The notes: generated from the sequence alone by a model not told the origin. Counted from the stretch's first letter, positions 7,084 to 16,317 are shown. The stretch: 64,000 nt of DNA from Litorimonas cladophorae (GCF_014652455.1 NZ_BMYV01000001.1:1513980-1577979), one strand, 5' to 3'. Numbers and translations are program-made.

Positions 7084-8127
7084 TTACTCAGCCGCCGTGA
7101 GAGGCTGGGCGTTCCGCATGTCCGCGAACTTATCCCACACGCCTTCTGCGCCATGCCAAGATCCCACGGTTGCGCCTTTGGCATATTCTGTTGCGCGTGC
7201 TTCAAAGAAGTTCGCATGCTCGACGCCATTGGTGATTTCGGTCAACCAAGGCAGCGGATGCTCTTCGATACCGTAGATTTTCGGCAAGCCAAGCTGACCC
7301 AAACGCCAGTCGGCAATATATCGAATATATTGCTTGATGTCTTCGGATGTCATGCCCTCAACTGGACCCATATCAAACGCCAGTTCGATGAACTTATCTT
7401 CCAGTTTCACGACCGTTTTACAGCAGTCGATAATATTGTCGGCGACGTCTTTCGTCAGCGCGCCCGTTTCCGCCGCGAAGGTATGGAAGAGTTTGATCAT
7501 CCCTTCACAATGCAGGCTTTCGTCACGGATAGACCAGGTTACGATTTGGCCCATGCCCTTCATTTTGTTCAAGCGCGGGAAGTTCATCAACATTGCAAAA
7601 GACGCGAATAGCTGTAGCCCTTCGGTGAAACCACCAAAGACCGCCATGGAGGTTAGAATATCTTTTTCCGTCTCTACGCCAAACTGACCGAGGTAATCAT
7701 GTTTCGCGGCCATCTCTTCATATTCCATGAAGGCCGAAAATTCGCTGTCGGGCATGCCGATGGTTTCGAGTAGCAAAGCGTAAGCCGCAATATGGATCGT
7801 TTCCATATTTGAGAATGAGGCAAGCATCATGCGGACTTCGACTGGCTTAAACAGCGGCATGTAGTTTTCCATGTAATTCGCGCCGACTTCGATATCGGAC
7901 TGGGTGAAGAAACGGAAAATTTGCGTCAGCAGGTTCTTCTCAACATCGTTGAGCGTGACAGACCAATCTTTCAGATCTTCGCCCAATGGCACCTCTTCAG
8001 GCATCCAATGGACTTGCTGTTGTTTCTGCCAGAAATCATAGGCCCACGGATAGCGAAACGGCTTATAGGATGTGGACGGCAGCAGAAGACCTGACTGCGA
8101 CATCTCGAAATTACCCATTTTACCCAT
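7084..8127 (-). CDS. nrdB: Ribonucleoside-diphosphate reductase beta subunit (class Ia)
   Basis: 347-aa small subunit that holds the di-iron tyrosyl radical needed to reduce ribonucleotides to deoxyribonucleotides. All expected metal ligands are visible: D78, E109, H112 (METIH), E169, E203 and H206 (RDESLH), with the radical tyrosine Y116 in IHIAAY. The C-terminus is acidic, as required to dock on NrdA. The start has GGGAG 8 bases upstream. No nrdA is adjacent, so the large subunit is encoded elsewhere. A candidate pair of NrdR boxes lies about 90-140 bases upstream and a terminator follows. Confidence 0.95.
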   Translation of the reverse strand: MGKMGNFEMSQSGLLLPSTSYKPFRYPWAYDFWQKQQQVHWMPEEVPLGEDLKDWSVTLNDVEKNLLTQIFRFFTQSDIEVGANYMENYMPLFKPVEVRMMLASFSNMETIHIAAYALLLETIGMPDSEFSAFMEYEEMAAKHDYLGQFGVETEKDILTSMAVFGGFTEGLQLFASFAMLMNFPRLNKMKGMGQIVTWSIRDESLHCEGMIKLFHTFAAETGALTKDVADNIIDCCKTVVKLEDKFIELAFDMGPVEGMTSEDIKQYIRYIADWRLGQLGLPKIYGIEEHPLPWLTEITNGVEHANFFEARATEYAKGATVGSWHGAEGVWDKFADMRNAQPLTAAE

Positions 8128-8218
8128 GTCGATCTCCCGCGATTCGAATCTGTGTGTTGGTCTTAATACGGACCATCGTCAGCTAAGTTTTTGAAAATGG
8201 CAGATTTTCGCCCCAAAA

Positions 8219-8265
8219 GCGCGATATATGCTATTTTTCCCTCGTCTATCTACTACATCTAGTGG
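8219..8265. promoter_or_regulatory. Candidate NrdR box pair upstream of nrdB
   Basis: Two 16-base sites read on the minus strand: CCACTAGATGTAGTAG (8250-8265) and ATAGCATATATCGCGC (8219-8234). They resemble the NrdR box consensus and are spaced exactly 31 bases centre to centre, the usual spacing for paired NrdR boxes. Matches are about 11 and 10 of 16 by eye. Confidence 0.45.
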
Positions 8266-8917
8266 CAGCAAAAACGCAAGGTCGAACTCTGCGGCAATAT
8301 GTTCACCTGCGAGAGACGCTGACAAGGGAGCGGCGCGATTTTGGGTGTGATGGGATGGAGATAAGCCTGTGCGTAACCCAAGCGCTATCGTTCGCAGCTC
8401 ATCTAGGAGTCTGCCGAAGTGCGATGTCTCATGAAAAGGGACAGTCCGCGTGGTCGATATCCGCGATGGAATACCAGAATAGAAATGTTGTTTTACGCGA
8501 AGATCAGGAGTCGGGTTGAAAATCCAACTCGCCACGCGGCAGCGGTTTTTGAAGAAGCGGCCAGTCATAAACCCCCGAGTTCAGACACTTGGACTGACGG
8601 GTCGGCTCTCACTCCTAAAGTCCCGGCACCTCTGGATGTCTCACCACCCAACGCTCAGACCCACCGTCCTCCGAACCAGCCAATGCAATTTATCGAAGAT
8701 AAAATGCACAGTGTCATAATATTGCGAACAATACATAGACCAAGCGAGGCCCCGCCTGTCCCGTGTCCGAAAGAACCCGTGTAAATTACCACAGCTTCTC
8801 GAAGCGGGGATCATTCTCTTTAAATTAGGTCTAAGCGTTTGAAACGGAGAGGTTTCGTTTTTCCAATAACGTGGACCATTCAAGAAATGGCGACATTAAA
8901 AGCTGTAAAGGGATGAA

Positions 8918-8970
8918 TCGAGTGGCTTACTTTGAGCGATTTTAAAACACTCTCGGAAACGAGTTTTTGA
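8918..8970. repeat. Degenerate direct repeat, left copy
   Basis: A stretch beginning GAGTGGCTTACTTTGAGCG resembles 9443-9492 (GAGTGAGCGGCTTATTTTGG onward) over roughly 45-50 bases, at about 70-75% identity by eye. The two copies flank the small membrane gene at 9000-9422. Each copy also carries a stem-loop. Confidence 0.45.
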
Positions 8971-8999
8971 TTGTTATGGGCTGGTAACCTTTCTTGTCT

Positions 9000-9422
9000 A
9001 TGGGAACCCAAAATCAGCAGATTGGCAAATCGGTGATCCATGTGGCAAAAAATAGCTCTGACGGTATGACCAGCAGACCATTTATCGGCAGAATGGCGAT
9101 AGGCTTTTATTTGGTCGTCCTGTTATTGATGTTTCTGCTTACTCTGGGCGAAGGCATCTCACTCCCAAAGTTATTGCTAGGGCTTGTGTTCTTTGCGGGA
9201 TTAATACCTCTATTAACAATATTGCTGGTATTGAGGTTGAAGAAAGAAGGGGAGAATTTTTGGATGAGTGGATCCGTAGTAGGTTCCAGCGTCTTCTTGC
9301 AATACAGTGCATCCGTAATGTCTGCTCACGCTACCTTTTTTCAGTCAGTAATGTTTTTCTCAGTTTCCGCAGTGATAATGATTGCCGTCATGTTCTTGTT
9401 TAAAAAGAAACAGGAGCAATAA
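9000..9422 (+). CDS. Small multi-pass membrane protein, unknown function
   Basis: 140 aa with about four hydrophobic segments (near residues 30-50, 55-80, 90-110 and 112-134) and a Lys-rich C-terminus. I do not recognise the family. The ATG at 9000 has no clear ribosome site, and a TTG at 8994 is possible. The gene lies between two degenerate direct repeats and ends just before a stem-loop (9464-9491). Its composition is more AT-rich than the surrounding housekeeping genes. It may have been acquired. Confidence 0.55.
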   Translation: MGTQNQQIGKSVIHVAKNSSDGMTSRPFIGRMAIGFYLVVLLLMFLLTLGEGISLPKLLLGLVFFAGLIPLLTILLVLRLKKEGENFWMSGSVVGSSVFLQYSASVMSAHATFFQSVMFFSVSAVIMIAVMFLFKKKQEQ

Positions 9423-9442
9423 GTGAATGCGTTATGATTGCC

Positions 9443-9492
9443 TTGAGTGAGCGGCTTATTTTGGGCGGTTTAAGACTCTGAGAAAACCGCCA
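9443..9492. repeat. Degenerate direct repeat, right copy
   Basis: Partner of 8918-8970. It contains the 8-bp stem GGCGGTTT (9464-9471) / AAACCGCC (9484-9491), which may end transcription of the small membrane gene. It stands immediately beyond the shortened 3' end of the RibD-like gene. Confidence 0.45.
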
Positions 9493-9529
9493 TTTTACTG
9501 GCTTGCCGAAAACACTACTCCCGCGCCAC

Positions 9530-9967
9530 TCACTCTCGCACCCGCGCAAAAAACGCCGCATGCGCTTGGGCCGCTTCGGTCTCACACACCCCTACCCGCA
9601 CATCGATGCCCGCTTCTTGGAGCAGTGCCGCGCCGCGCCAATTGACCCTTGGGTCGGGATCGACGACGGCGATGAAGCAGCGAGCTACACCCGCGTCGAT
9701 CAAGGCATTGGCGCAAGGGGCGGTTTGTCCATAGTGGCTACACGGTTCGAGGGTGACATAGGCGTCTGCGCCGCGCGCTTGGGTGCCTGCGACTTGCAAC
9801 GCGACGGTTTCGGCATGGGGGCGGCCTCCGTCTTGGGTTGCGCCCTCCCCGACGATCTCACCGTCTTTGACAATGACGCAGCCCACGGCGGGGTTTTCCG
9901 CCGTACGCCCCGATTGCGCCGCCCCCAATGCGAGAGCGCGGCGCATAAAGTGTTCAGGGTTAGACAC
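9530..9967 (-). CDS. ribD: RibD deaminase domain only (shortened RibD)
   Basis: 145-aa pyrimidine deaminase of riboflavin synthesis. The zinc site is complete: H51 and E53 in HAE, C76 and C85 in EPCSHYGQTAPC. Bifunctional RibD is normally about 360 aa with a C-terminal reductase. Here the frame stops at ARVRE, exactly where the linker to the reductase would begin, and no reductase-like sequence is found downstream. The deaminase step could still work, but 5-amino-6-ribosylamino-uracil reduction would need another protein. It starts with GTG 5 bases after gpmA, so it is read in the same operon. Confidence 0.82.
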   Translation of the reverse strand: MSNPEHFMRRALALGAAQSGRTAENPAVGCVIVKDGEIVGEGATQDGGRPHAETVALQVAGTQARGADAYVTLEPCSHYGQTAPCANALIDAGVARCFIAVVDPDPRVNWRGAALLQEAGIDVRVGVCETEAAQAHAAFFARVRE

Positions 9968-9972
9968 CCAGT

Positions 9973-10704
9973 CTAGACGTTCGCAACGTCTGGCAATTCC
10001 TTCGCGCGGCTTTCGTCCATGTAGCGCGCGGAGGTGATGTCCAATGTGCCAGGCTTCATGTCGATCAACAGCGGGTTACCCGTCGGGAATTCAAAGCCTG
10101 GGATTTTATCATCGGGCACGTCGAAAATAGATTTCAAAATGGCGCGTAAAGAATTTCCATGCGCAGAAATCATAACATTCGATCCTGCTTTCAAATGCGG
10201 AACGATTTGGTCGTTAAAGTAAGGCAGCACACGCTCGCATGTCATTTTCAGGCTTTCACCCGTGGGCAGAAGCTCTGGCGCGATATGCTTATATTTTGGG
10301 TCTTTCGACGGATGGAATTCCGAGGTTTCGTCAATTTGTGGCGGCGGCACGTCAAAGCTGCGACGCCAGATATGGACTTGCTCGTCCCCATGTTTGTCGC
10401 GCGTCTCTTGTTTGTTCAATCCCGTCAGCGCGCCGTAGTGACGTTCGTTCAACAGCCAGTTTTTCGTGACTGGAATATACATTTGATCAATGCCCTCCAA
10501 CGTCAGCCAGAGCGTTTTGATCGCGCGTTTTTGGAAACTCGTAAAACCCACGTCCAACATGATGCCTTCGGCTTTGATGAGTTCGGCGGCTTTGATCGCT
10601 TCGGCCACGCCCTTCTCTGTCAAACCAATATCGTGGAATCCTGTGAAGCGGTTTTCCAAGTTCCACTGGGATTGACCGTGGCGGATGAGGATGAGTTGAG
10701 TCAT
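9973..10704 (-). CDS. gpmA: 2,3-bisphosphoglycerate-dependent phosphoglycerate mutase
   Basis: 243-aa cytosolic glycolytic enzyme interconverting 3- and 2-phosphoglycerate. The catalytic motif LIRHGQSQWN (phospho-histidine H9), the LNERHYGAL motif and the second histidine in SAHGNSLRA are all present. Length is typical for the dPGM family. The ATG at 10704 starts the first beta strand directly; the 20 codons open upstream are not conserved-looking. The shortened ribD follows by 5 bases. Confidence 0.95.
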   Translation of the reverse strand: MTQLILIRHGQSQWNLENRFTGFHDIGLTEKGVAEAIKAAELIKAEGIMLDVGFTSFQKRAIKTLWLTLEGIDQMYIPVTKNWLLNERHYGALTGLNKQETRDKHGDEQVHIWRRSFDVPPPQIDETSEFHPSKDPKYKHIAPELLPTGESLKMTCERVLPYFNDQIVPHLKAGSNVMISAHGNSLRAILKSIFDVPDDKIPGFEFPTGNPLLIDMKPGTLDITSARYMDESRAKELPDVANV

Positions 10705-10760
10705 GCGGCACCTATAATGTTGCGTAATTGGCGACGCTTTAGCGGGTGCCCCAGCAGGAT

Positions 10761-11309
10761 TCAATCACGGCATTTGTCAGGAACATCTGTAAAAACAAGA
10801 AAACAGTCATTAAAATCGTCCGCAGCTTCGTTGATTAGAACTATTGTTCCTAATGAGGCGACGACTGCCGCCCCCGCGATCAGGATAAGCCCCGTGTCTG
10901 ATCCCCCCGCATCATCTGCGTCGGTATTAATCTCGCCATCGGTTTCATCCGCATTCAGGACCACGAAAGTTGAGCCATAAATTTCTTGTCCAGAGAGCTG
11001 CAAGCTTGGCGTTCTAAACCCATAGGCGCCAACATCCAAAATTGTCAGACGATCTGTTCCCAGCGGGCCCATTGGGGAGTCGAAATCATTTTTCGCAAGG
11101 CTGAGACCGAACCCCAAACGCGGTTGATGCAACATCCGCCGACGATCAGTGGATCCGAGCGGGATTTTGAAGGTCACTGAAGCTTGGACTTCCAGACCAT
11201 CATGTTGGGCAAAGGCAGCACTGTCATAACTTTGCGCTGAAGCTACACAAGGCAGAGCGAGCGCCGTGACGACCGCAGCACAAACTTTAAAGCTAAATAA
11301 ACGCGACAA
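10761..11309 (-). CDS. Exported protein of unknown function
   Basis: 182 aa. An N-terminal signal peptide (ALALPCVASAQS) is followed by a beta-rich stretch with GLEVQASVTFKIPLGSTDRR and PRLGFGLSLAK. There is an acidic Asp-rich linker (ADETDGEINTDADDAGGSD) and a C-terminal hydrophobic helix (LILIAGAAVVASLGTIVLI) with a short cysteine-containing tail. I do not recognise a named family. It is encoded before gpmA with a 56-base gap and could be in the same transcript. Confidence 0.65.
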   Translation of the reverse strand: MSRLFSFKVCAAVVTALALPCVASAQSYDSAAFAQHDGLEVQASVTFKIPLGSTDRRRMLHQPRLGFGLSLAKNDFDSPMGPLGTDRLTILDVGAYGFRTPSLQLSGQEIYGSTFVVLNADETDGEINTDADDAGGSDTGLILIAGAAVVASLGTIVLINEAADDFNDCFLVFTDVPDKCRD

Positions 11310-11383
11310 CTGATTCCCCTGTTTTTCCCAATGTACAACTTATGGGCAAGGTCGGGGTAACATTCTGTGACAGGGTGTGACGC

Positions 11384-12343
11384 CTATTTTTGATCTCTCA
11401 CGCGGATGGCTGTGTCGGGAAAATCGGAAAACACCCCGTCCACGCCCAGCGCGAAATAGGCGCTCATTTCTGTCTCAATATCGGAAAAATTAGGATCGAG
11501 CGCATCATCGCGGAATGTCCAAGGATGAACAGCGAGTCCCGCTGCGTGAGCTGCGGCGACGAAGCCCGTGTCTTCGCCCGCATCCGTCAGCAGGAGTTTT
11601 TTATAAGGGCCAATGCCGTCAACAATTTTAGCCGTTTCCGCAAAGTCAGGGCGCGTTTCGGTCAGATAGATCAGACGAATGTCAGTCTGGCTGTTCAACC
11701 GTTTCAGGTTCCCCATCTCGAAAGACTGAATAAAAACGGGGGCTTCTGCACCTTCATATCCAAAGGCCAAAAGCGTTTCTAACATCGCCTCATCATGACG
11801 CAGACCTGCGGCTGCGAAAGCCGTGGGTTGTTTCGTTTCAGGATAAATGCCGATCGGCCGACCCGTAGTTTTACTGGCCAGTTTTGCCAAGCGTAGAATT
11901 TCTTCAAAAGTCGGGATTTCATATTGCCCGTCAAATTTGGTCGGACGTCCTGCGCGGGGCTGCAAGGCACGTAGTGTTTTAATCTCCGCCAGCGTGAAAT
12001 CCTCGATGAACCAATCCATGCCGTCGTGATAAGCATCCTCACGCTTGCGATCCGCAAATTCAGCCCGTGTGGCAATGTCGGTGGTTTTCGACAAATGCCG
12101 ATCATGCCGCGCCACCAATACGCCGTCTTTGGTGATGACCAAATCAGGCTCGATATAATCCGCCCCCATATCAATCGCGCGTTGATAGGCGGCAATCGTA
12201 TGCTCAGGCAAAACCCCAGACGCCCCACGATGGGCGATGACGAGCGGCGGGTTGCCGTTGAGGGTTGGGAATGCGTTTTGAGTCATTGGAGCACAACCAG
12301 TCAAAATAAAAACCGAAATTAAAATAGAATACGGTAACTTCAT
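11384..12343 (-). CDS. glpQ: Glycerophosphodiester phosphodiesterase lipoprotein
   Basis: 319-aa periplasmic GDPD of the GlpQ type, hydrolysing glycerophosphodiesters to glycerol-3-phosphate and an alcohol. A lipobox LTGC places the lipid on C17. The active site is visible: H38 in AHRGASG, E65 and D67 in YIEPDLV, and H80 in ARHD. The start at ATG 12343 is preferred to a TTG 15 bases upstream because it puts the hydrophobic signal at the N-terminus. It stands as a single gene between polA and the exported orphan. Confidence 0.88.
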   Translation of the reverse strand: MKLPYSILISVFILTGCAPMTQNAFPTLNGNPPLVIAHRGASGVLPEHTIAAYQRAIDMGADYIEPDLVITKDGVLVARHDRHLSKTTDIATRAEFADRKREDAYHDGMDWFIEDFTLAEIKTLRALQPRAGRPTKFDGQYEIPTFEEILRLAKLASKTTGRPIGIYPETKQPTAFAAAGLRHDEAMLETLLAFGYEGAEAPVFIQSFEMGNLKRLNSQTDIRLIYLTETRPDFAETAKIVDGIGPYKKLLLTDAGEDTGFVAAAHAAGLAVHPWTFRDDALDPNFSDIETEMSAYFALGVDGVFSDFPDTAIRVRDQK

Positions 12344-12463
12344 ATCGTGAAACACCAAGTCTGATTAGCCCCTAATACTGAGGACTTAGATTCCTATATA
12401 GAGTCAGAACCACCAAAGATTATGCGCAAAGGGTGCAGAGTGCGAAGAGTGTTTCAAGCGTTA

Positions 12464-15319
12464 TCAATGCGCATCATTCCAATTCTTCGCGGCCTTGGCT
12501 TCTACCAATAGCGGTACACTCATTTCGATCGCGGGTTTATGGGCGCTTTCCATGGTGGGGACGATGATATCGATGAGCGCATTGGCCTTGGCCTCTGGCA
12601 CTTCAAACACGAGTTCATCATGCACTTGTAGGAGGAGCCTTGCGCCCTCCACGTCTTCGATCGCCTCTGGCATACGGATCATGGCACGACGCATGATGTC
12701 TGCGGCTGCACCTTGGATTGGCGCGTTGATCGCTTGGCGTTCGGCGAAAGCCCGTGACATTTGGTTGCTGTCGCGAATACCTTTGATGTGGCACTTTCGG
12801 CCTAAGATCGTCGTGATATATCCATATTCGCGGGCTTCGGCTTTTGCCTCTTCCATGTAAGCTTTGATGCCTGGGAATTTTTCAAAATAGGTTTTAATAT
12901 AATCGCTGGCTTCACCGCGGCTGATCCCAATGTTTTTGGCCAGACCAAAGGCTGAAATGCCGTAAATAATCCCAAAGTTAATCGCTTTGGCATTCCGACG
13001 AATTTCGGGCGTCATCTCCGATAGCGGAACACCAAACATCTCGCTGGCCGTCAGGGCGTGAATATCAACACCATCGGCAAAGGCCTGCTTCATCGTCGAC
13101 AAATCCGCGACATGGGCGAGGATGCGAAGCTCAATTTGCGAGTAATCCGCCGCCACCAGAACATGTCCCGTTTCGGCAACAAAAGCGTCCCGAATTTTAC
13201 GGCCCATTTCGGTCCGAATTGGAATGTTCTGCAAGTTGGGGTCGCTTGAACTCAGGCGCCCTGTTGTCGTGGCCGCCAAAGAATAGGACGTATGTACACG
13301 GCCCGTGTCAGGATTGATTTGCGAGACGAGCGCGTCAGTATAAGTCGATTTCAATTTGGAATATTGACGCCAATCCAAAATAACCCGTGGCAAGGCCTGA
13401 CCTTCATCGGCCAGTTTTTCCAACACGTCGACACCTGTTTGCCACGCGCCCGTTTTGGTTTTTTTACCGCCTTCAAGCCCCATATTATCAAAGAGGATTT
13501 CACCGATTTGCTTCGGCGATCCGACGTTGAATTTCGTCCCTGCGATCTCGTAGGCTTCGTCTTCGAGTTGCGCCATCTTTTGCGCGAAGAGACCAGAAAG
13601 GCGGTTGAGTTCTGTTCGATCGACTTTGATACCGTTGTTTTCCATTTGCGCCGTAACGGCAGGCAGAGGGCGATCCATCGTCTCATAAGCCGTTGCCACA
13701 CCAGCTGCGGCTAGTTTCGGCTTGAGAAACTTCCAAAGGCGTAGGGTCACATCCGCATCTTCGGCCGCATATTTCGTCGCGACATCTAATTCGATTTGAT
13801 CAAAGGTTTTTTGGCTCTTGCCCGTTCCCGCGATCTCTTTGAACGAGATGGCTTTGTGCCCAAAATAAAGCTCTGACATGGCGTCCATGCCATGCCCACG
13901 CAGACCTGTTTCCAAACAATATGAAATCAACATTGTGTCGTCATAAGGCGCAGGATGGAGAGCTTTGCCATTGCCTTCATAGCGCTGAAACACGCCCAAA
14001 TCATATTTAAAATTCTGCCCTACTTTGAGCACGGAGGGCGAATGCAGCAAGGGCTCGAGTATATCGAGCGCCTCTTGCATCGGAATTTGTTTTGGCGCGG
14101 CAGCCCCGAACATATCACCACCTTCGGCGGAATTCCCAACGCCGACATGCCCTAGCGGAATATAACACGCTTCATTATCGGCATGGGACAGGCAGACTCC
14201 GACCATTTTCGCGGCCGCTGAGTCGAGGCTATTGGTTTCCAAGTCCACGGCGACAACGCCAGCCTTCATCGCTTTGTCGACCCATTCCCGTAAGGTCGCG
14301 GCGTCCTGTACGCAGACATATTTTTCGGCGTCAAATTTCACATTTTTTGGTGCGTCCAATTCGGCTGGCGCACCCGCATCGGGGGCCGTATCATCCTTGC
14401 GCAACCCGTCTGTTTCACCTGCGCCCAGCGCCGCACGAACGCGAGCGGTCAGCGTGCGAAATGTCATGCGTTCGAGGAAATCAAATAAGACATCCACATC
14501 GGGATCGGTCACGGCCAAGTCTTCAAGCGGGACTTCCAGATCAATATCCGTCTTGAGTGTCACTAATTGTTTGGACAGCAGCGCCATATCTTTATTGGCG
14601 AGCATCTTTTCGCGACGGCCCTTTTGCGGGATTTCGCCAGACCGTTCGAGCAGCTCTTCCAGAGGCCCATATTCATTGAGCAACAAAACAGCCGTTTTCA
14701 CGCCAATACCTGGCACACCTGGAATATTATCAACGCTGTCCCCAGCCAGAGCTTGGACGTCAATGACGCGGGCTGGCTCAACACCGAATTTTTCGATCAC
14801 TTCCTTGATGCCGATGTCTTTGTTTTTCATCGGGTCGCGCATGATCACGTTTTCCGTCACCAGCTGCATCAAGTCTTTGTCAGAGCTGATAATGGTACAG
14901 CGCGCGCCGGCTTCGTCTGCAATCCGCGCATAAGTTGCGATCAAATCATCCGCCTCATACCCTGTCATCTCAATCGAAGGCGCGCCAAAGGCAAGTGTCG
15001 CCTCACGCGTGAGTGGGAATTGCGGGATCAGGTCTTCAGGCAATGCACTCCGGTTGGCTTTATAAAGATCGTAGATTTCATTTCGGAATGTATTACCCGA
15101 CGCATCGAAAATGACGGCGAAATGCGTGGGTCGATCCTCATCGCTTTGATTGACCATCAATTTGAACAACATGTTCGAAAATCCTGCCACTGCCCCAATC
15201 GGCAAGCCATCGGTCTTACGGGTCAAAGGCGGCAATGCGTGGAACGCTCTGAAAATATAGGCGGACCCATCGACCAAAACGACGTGGGAATTTTTATCTA
15301 TGGGGGCTGTAGCTGTCAT
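12464..15319 (-). CDS. polA: DNA polymerase I
   Basis: 951-aa repair and Okazaki-fragment polymerase with all three domains. The N-terminal 5' nuclease has VLVDGSAYIFRAFHAL and GYEADDLIATYA. The 3'-5' exonuclease has its acidic motif intact (VAVDLETNSLD), so proofreading is expected. The family A polymerase has ADYSQIELRILAH for motif A, the RRNAKAINFGIIYG O-helix and QVHDELVFEV for motif C. The exact start is uncertain: ATG 15319 is chosen because it precedes the nuclease strand closely, and an ATG at 15337 is possible. It is divergent from the TonB-like gene. Confidence 0.96.
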   Translation of the reverse strand: MTATAPIDKNSHVVLVDGSAYIFRAFHALPPLTRKTDGLPIGAVAGFSNMLFKLMVNQSDEDRPTHFAVIFDASGNTFRNEIYDLYKANRSALPEDLIPQFPLTREATLAFGAPSIEMTGYEADDLIATYARIADEAGARCTIISSDKDLMQLVTENVIMRDPMKNKDIGIKEVIEKFGVEPARVIDVQALAGDSVDNIPGVPGIGVKTAVLLLNEYGPLEELLERSGEIPQKGRREKMLANKDMALLSKQLVTLKTDIDLEVPLEDLAVTDPDVDVLFDFLERMTFRTLTARVRAALGAGETDGLRKDDTAPDAGAPAELDAPKNVKFDAEKYVCVQDAATLREWVDKAMKAGVVAVDLETNSLDSAAAKMVGVCLSHADNEACYIPLGHVGVGNSAEGGDMFGAAAPKQIPMQEALDILEPLLHSPSVLKVGQNFKYDLGVFQRYEGNGKALHPAPYDDTMLISYCLETGLRGHGMDAMSELYFGHKAISFKEIAGTGKSQKTFDQIELDVATKYAAEDADVTLRLWKFLKPKLAAAGVATAYETMDRPLPAVTAQMENNGIKVDRTELNRLSGLFAQKMAQLEDEAYEIAGTKFNVGSPKQIGEILFDNMGLEGGKKTKTGAWQTGVDVLEKLADEGQALPRVILDWRQYSKLKSTYTDALVSQINPDTGRVHTSYSLAATTTGRLSSSDPNLQNIPIRTEMGRKIRDAFVAETGHVLVAADYSQIELRILAHVADLSTMKQAFADGVDIHALTASEMFGVPLSEMTPEIRRNAKAINFGIIYGISAFGLAKNIGISRGEASDYIKTYFEKFPGIKAYMEEAKAEAREYGYITTILGRKCHIKGIRDSNQMSRAFAERQAINAPIQGAAADIMRRAMIRMPEAIEDVEGARLLLQVHDELVFEVPEAKANALIDIIVPTMESAHKPAIEMSVPLLVEAKAAKNWNDAH

Positions 15320-15390
15320 GGCTGACGTTCTGCGCATGAGAGGACAGGAATTCAATAGCGCCCCCGATTTTCTCGCCTATAATCCCGTGC

Positions 15391-16317
15391 ATGTATCAGA
15401 TGATTGACGATCCAGAAGAAGAGGAACGCACGGGACGCAAACCTGTGTCCATTTTGCCCTTTTTGATTGGGGCTATCTTGGCAGCGCTCGTCTTTTTCCT
15501 CGTCTGGTTGGCCAGTCCAGGTCAGAGTGTGTCCACAGGACAAAGCGTCGAAACACCTGCATCGCGCGCGGCCTATTTGACCGCATTGGGAGAAACAACG
15601 CCCGCCCTACGCCGTGCGCGCCTGATTGATTATCAGCGCACCTATCCCGATACAGACCGAAAAGACGCGATACAGGACCAATTGGACGTCATAAATGCGG
15701 CAGAACAGCAGGATTGGGAAAGCGTCACGCGAGCGGTCTATGATGTGCGATCCGAGGCCGAAGAGAAGAACGCCGCTTTGCTGTCCTATGAAACCATATG
15801 GAACGGAAGCCTGCTAGGCGGACGCGGTGATGAGCTAGACACGCTACGCGATGCCATCGATGAAGCCGTGGCGTCCGCCCCCCTACCCGATCGCACCTTG
15901 GAGGCGGGGGACAGTCCAATTTCCGATTCGGTCCCTTCGGATGTCTTGGCCGGCGCACCACCACGCATGGCGGAAACTTTCCCGATTTACCGCCCACCGA
16001 CCGTTCAAGTCGTCGAAACAAGCCGCGAACCCGTTGTGATCGAGGCGGAAGTCAGACGACAAGTTGACCCCAATTATCCCCGCGCGGCGCTGCGCCGCAA
16101 GGTTGGGGCCGTGGTCACACTGGCGATCGATATTAACGAAAAGGGCCGCGTCGATTCGACTGAGGTTATTTCCGTCGAAGCCGAACGCTATGGAAAAGAC
16201 TTTGTTCGCGCTGCCGAACGCGCGGCCATGCGTACGCGGTTTCACCCCAAAACTATAGACGGCGAAACCGTCCCAGCTCGCGGCGTTCGCAAACGCTATA
16301 TTTTTCGGAGCGATTAA
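15391..16317 (+). CDS. TonB C-terminal domain protein
   Basis: 308 aa. A cytoplasmic acidic N-terminus and one membrane helix (about residues 23-43) are followed by a long periplasmic helical region. A C-terminal TonB-like domain begins around residue 215 (VDPNYPRAALRRKVGAVVTL) and includes YPRAAL and the terminal region leading to RYIF. Such proteins pass proton-motive energy to outer-membrane receptors. There is no ExbB/ExbD nearby, and the Pro-rich linker of classic TonB is short (YRPPTVQ). The stop overlaps the start of the next gene by one base (TAATG), so the two are translationally coupled. Confidence 0.8.
   Translation: MYQMIDDPEEEERTGRKPVSILPFLIGAILAALVFFLVWLASPGQSVSTGQSVETPASRAAYLTALGETTPALRRARLIDYQRTYPDTDRKDAIQDQLDVINAAEQQDWESVTRAVYDVRSEAEEKNAALLSYETIWNGSLLGGRGDELDTLRDAIDEAVASAPLPDRTLEAGDSPISDSVPSDVLAGAPPRMAETFPIYRPPTVQVVETSREPVVIEAEVRRQVDPNYPRAALRRKVGAVVTLAIDINEKGRVDSTEVISVEAERYGKDFVRAAERAAMRTRFHPKTIDGETVPARGVRKRYIFRSD

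Larger units (their letters stand above)
8128..8999. other. Long intergenic region upstream of nrdB
   Basis: 872 bases with no convincing gene. It holds the nrdB leader and candidate NrdR boxes at the left. The right end has a degenerate repeat (8918-8970) with a small stem (CTCG, GAAA loop, CGAG, then five T). Open frames of 80-130 codons occur on both strands but show no recognisable domain, no ribosome site and much overlap with each other. Confidence 0.6.

Noticed and set aside
8179..8568. Open frame of 129 codons on the minus strand upstream of nrdB
   Set aside because: No ribosome site, overlaps the candidate NrdR boxes and other frames, and has no recognisable domain.
10159..10980. 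273-codon plus-strand frame across gpmA
   Set aside because: Antisense of gpmA with its intact catalytic motifs.
14232..15325. Long plus-strand frames (233 and 252 codons) inside polA
   Set aside because: They are antisense shadows of a clear DNA polymerase I gene; low-complexity composition.
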